Shown piece by piece: positions 62,376-64,000 of a stretch of DNA of 64,000 nucleotides. Location: assembly GCF_025685685.1 (NCBI RefSeq), contig NZ_JAGSYH010000003.1:1-64000 (forward strand), given 5' to 3'. Under the pieces are notes generated by a model that had not been told where the DNA came from, made no database searches, and saw nothing but the letters and a program-made list of their open reading frames with translations. Both the position numbers and the translations under genes were made by a program. This stretch comes from Acidicapsa dinghuensis. GTDB lineage: Bacteria > Acidobacteriota > Terriglobia > Terriglobales > Acidobacteriaceae. Each line of letters opens with the position of its first letter. Position 1 is the first letter of the stretch.

Positions 62376-63542
62376 ATGACTACGAAAGCCATCCGTCTCG
62401 CCAAGCGCCTCGATGAAGTCGGCTTCTCCGATATCGTCCAGATCCGCAACAAGGTCATGGCTCTTCGAGCTGCCGGCAACAAGGTTCATTCACTCCACGG
62501 TGGAGAGCCTTATTTCGAGACTCCAGAGGCCATTAAATACGCCGCTATTCAGGCGCTTGTTGCAAACGAGACGCACTATGCGCCGTCTTCCGGCATTCCA
62601 GCATTGCGCGAGGCACTTGCGGAAAAGATCAGAACCAAAAACAATATCCCTGCAACGGTTGACCACATCATCGCAACCGTTGGTGGCTCGCAGGCCCTCT
62701 ATGGAGCTTTTCAAGTTGTCCTCGACCCAGGAGACGACGCGCTGGTCTTCTCGCCCTATTGGACACCTATCGCCGATCTTGTACGAGGAGCGGAAGCGCG
62801 GCCACTGCTCGTACCTACTTCCACAGCACGGCGCAACGGCATCACCGCGACGTTGACCCAGTTTTCAACACCAAAGACGCGATGTATCTACTACAACACC
62901 CCGCAGAATCCTAGCGGCGTGGTATTCACTCGTGCGGAAGCAGAGGAAGTGGCAGCCTTCGCGCGGGAGCGCGATCTCATCGTGGTCGCCGATGAAGCGT
63001 ATGAAGATCTTGTCTACGATGGCAGCCACTTCTCGATTGCATCGCTGCCGGGCATGGCTGAGCGCACCATCACCTGTTACACCTTTTCCAAAACATACGG
63101 CATGACGGGCTGGCGCGGAGGATATGCTGTCGCACAGGAACCGTTCATGACGGCTCTGCGCAAGATTGTCCTTTACTCCACGAATGGCGTGCCTACCTTC
63201 ATTCAACATGCCATGCTTCACGCACTGCAAACACCTGAGTCAGAAACCGCAGCCCGCCTCGAAGAATATCGCAAACGCCGCGATCTGCTCGTGGCCGGGC
63301 TTAATGCGGTTGGCCTGGAATGCGAACCGCCAGCAGGCGCTTTTTACGCTTTTCCTAACGCTGAAAAGATCCATAAGAACAGCAGAACCGCCGCAGAGAT
63401 TCTTCTGGAAAAGGCGCACATCTCCACGATTCCCGGATCTGTCTTCGGAGCGCAAGGCGAAGGTCATCTCCGCTTTGGCTACGCTATTTCCATACCTGAA
63501 ATTGAAGCCTGTGTCGAAGCTCTCAAAGCTTTCTTACACTAA
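62376..63542 (+). CDS. Class I/II PLP-dependent aminotransferase (AspC-like)
   Basis: The 388-residue protein has HSLHGGEPYFETPEAIKYAA, YAPSSGIPALREALAEKI, YNTPQNPSGVVFTRAEAEEV, VVADEAYEDLVYD and the PLP-lysine motif FSKTYGMTGWRGGY, matching aspartate-aminotransferase-like family I enzymes. The start at 62376 (MTTKAIRLAKRL) is chosen because the family begins there; the frame opens upstream at 62259. The amino donor is not certain. Confidence 0.9.
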   Translation: MTTKAIRLAKRLDEVGFSDIVQIRNKVMALRAAGNKVHSLHGGEPYFETPEAIKYAAIQALVANETHYAPSSGIPALREALAEKIRTKNNIPATVDHIIATVGGSQALYGAFQVVLDPGDDALVFSPYWTPIADLVRGAEARPLLVPTSTARRNGITATLTQFSTPKTRCIYYNTPQNPSGVVFTRAEAEEVAAFARERDLIVVADEAYEDLVYDGSHFSIASLPGMAERTITCYTFSKTYGMTGWRGGYAVAQEPFMTALRKIVLYSTNGVPTFIQHAMLHALQTPESETAARLEEYRKRRDLLVAGLNAVGLECEPPAGAFYAFPNAEKIHKNSRTAAEILLEKAHISTIPGSVFGAQGEGHLRFGYAISIPEIEACVEALKAFLH

Positions 63543-63573
63543 TATGCGATCGCCGACTATCGAAGTCTGACGC

Positions 63574-63999
63574 TTAACGGCCACCGACCGCATGGTTCGT
63601 CTCGAGCCGTGAAGTTCGCAGCAGACGCGCTAGTTGCTTTAGGTGCAATTGCACTGCATAGGCCCGCAAAATTTCGGCCTGTGGGAACTGGAAGTTGTCG
63701 GGGCGGACCTGCGCCATTTTCTGCTCCAAGGCTGTTACGTCATCCTCCAGCGAGATCCCTTCCGGCGTCTCTTGAAATCGCCAGCGATGCACACAAGTGG
63801 CGAGAGATCGAAATCCGCGGCCAATATCAACTACCAGATTGCCCAGTTCCGGATCCAGCTGCGCAGCATATTTGTGCGACTCCGCAGATTCAAGCGACTC
63901 TCTGGCGCGCACCGCAATGTGCAGCGCTTTTAGCAGATCAGCAATCTCAATTTGAAAGTGATGCAACATCGACAAGCCTTCGAGCGATGCCGCTCCCAA
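63574..63999 (-). CDS. Hypothetical protein, probably cut by the right edge
   Basis: The 141 visible residues are largely alpha-helical, with regularly spaced Leu and charged residues, and end SRLETNHAVGGR. No family was recognised. The first ATG in the window is at its last bases, so the true start is probably outside. Confidence 0.6.
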   Translation of the reverse strand: MGAASLEGLSMLHHFQIEIADLLKALHIAVRARESLESAESHKYAAQLDPELGNLVVDIGRGFRSLATCVHRWRFQETPEGISLEDDVTALEQKMAQVRPDNFQFPQAEILRAYAVQLHLKQLARLLRTSRLETNHAVGGR

Positions 64000-64000
64000 A

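Noticed and set aside
1-64000. CRISPR array
   Set aside because: No regularly spaced repeat of 24-40 bp with spacers was seen; the 11-bp arrays are promoter elements, not CRISPR.

Overview
The window looks like a chromosomal segment of a Gram-negative soil bacterium, most probably an Acidobacteriota member (Acidobacteriaceae-like). Pointers are lipoprotein/RND/outer-membrane genes, an imuA-imuB-dnaE2 cassette, a his operon without hisE, and many c-type cytochrome and exopolysaccharide genes. This placement is from gene content and general familiarity, not from a search.

Layout. (1) 1-1770 is the decayed end of an integrated element: a broken AbiE toxin-antitoxin pair, a perfect 56-bp palindrome and a 45-nt 3' fragment of initiator tRNA that looks like an attachment site. 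(2) 1977-10540, all on the minus strand, holds ribB and then a tightly packed set encoding two cytochromes c, a CuA-type cupredoxin, an O-antigen-polymerase-like protein, a response regulator and sensor kinase, a porin-like protein and a plastocyanin-like protein. (3) 10819-25215 is a mixed-strand, biosynthesis-like locus: ABC exporter, outer-membrane protein, PhyH-type dioxygenase, NTP_transf_5-like protein, GTP cyclohydrolase II, radical SAM enzyme, three methyltransferases, an amidohydrolase, an MGT/CrtX-like glycosyltransferase and an HPr-kinase-like protein. (4) 25467-33494 is an exopolysaccharide operon (Wza, Wzz, glycosyltransferases, WcaJ-like, WecG-like). (5) 33594-40181 is an RND efflux operon with a divergent TetR regulator. 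(6) 40332-46109 is the imuA-imuB-dnaE2 mutagenesis cassette, followed by tRNA-Glu and a frameshifted queuosine-precursor-transporter-like gene. (7) 47657-52184 is a second RND pair. (8) 52582-59714 is the his operon, with a His-rich leader peptide and an attenuator visible in the sequence. (9) 60115-64000 holds a possible small ORF, an ABC exporter, an aminotransferase and a partial unknown gene.

The strongest unexpected signal is a family of TGTCA repeats phased at exactly 11 bp. They occur as arrays of three to five units in front of the genes between 2.9 and 25.4 kb and always lie in the same orientation relative to the gene they precede. Eleven arrays were found. This is the architecture expected for a PhoB/OmpR-type regulator, and one is encoded inside the locus at 7112-7849. 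If correct, regions 2, 3 and the start of 4 form one regulon that ties periplasmic redox proteins, GTP-derived (flavin/pterin/pyrimidine-type) chemistry and export, and polysaccharide production to one two-component system. The chemistry is an inference; the repeats are directly visible.
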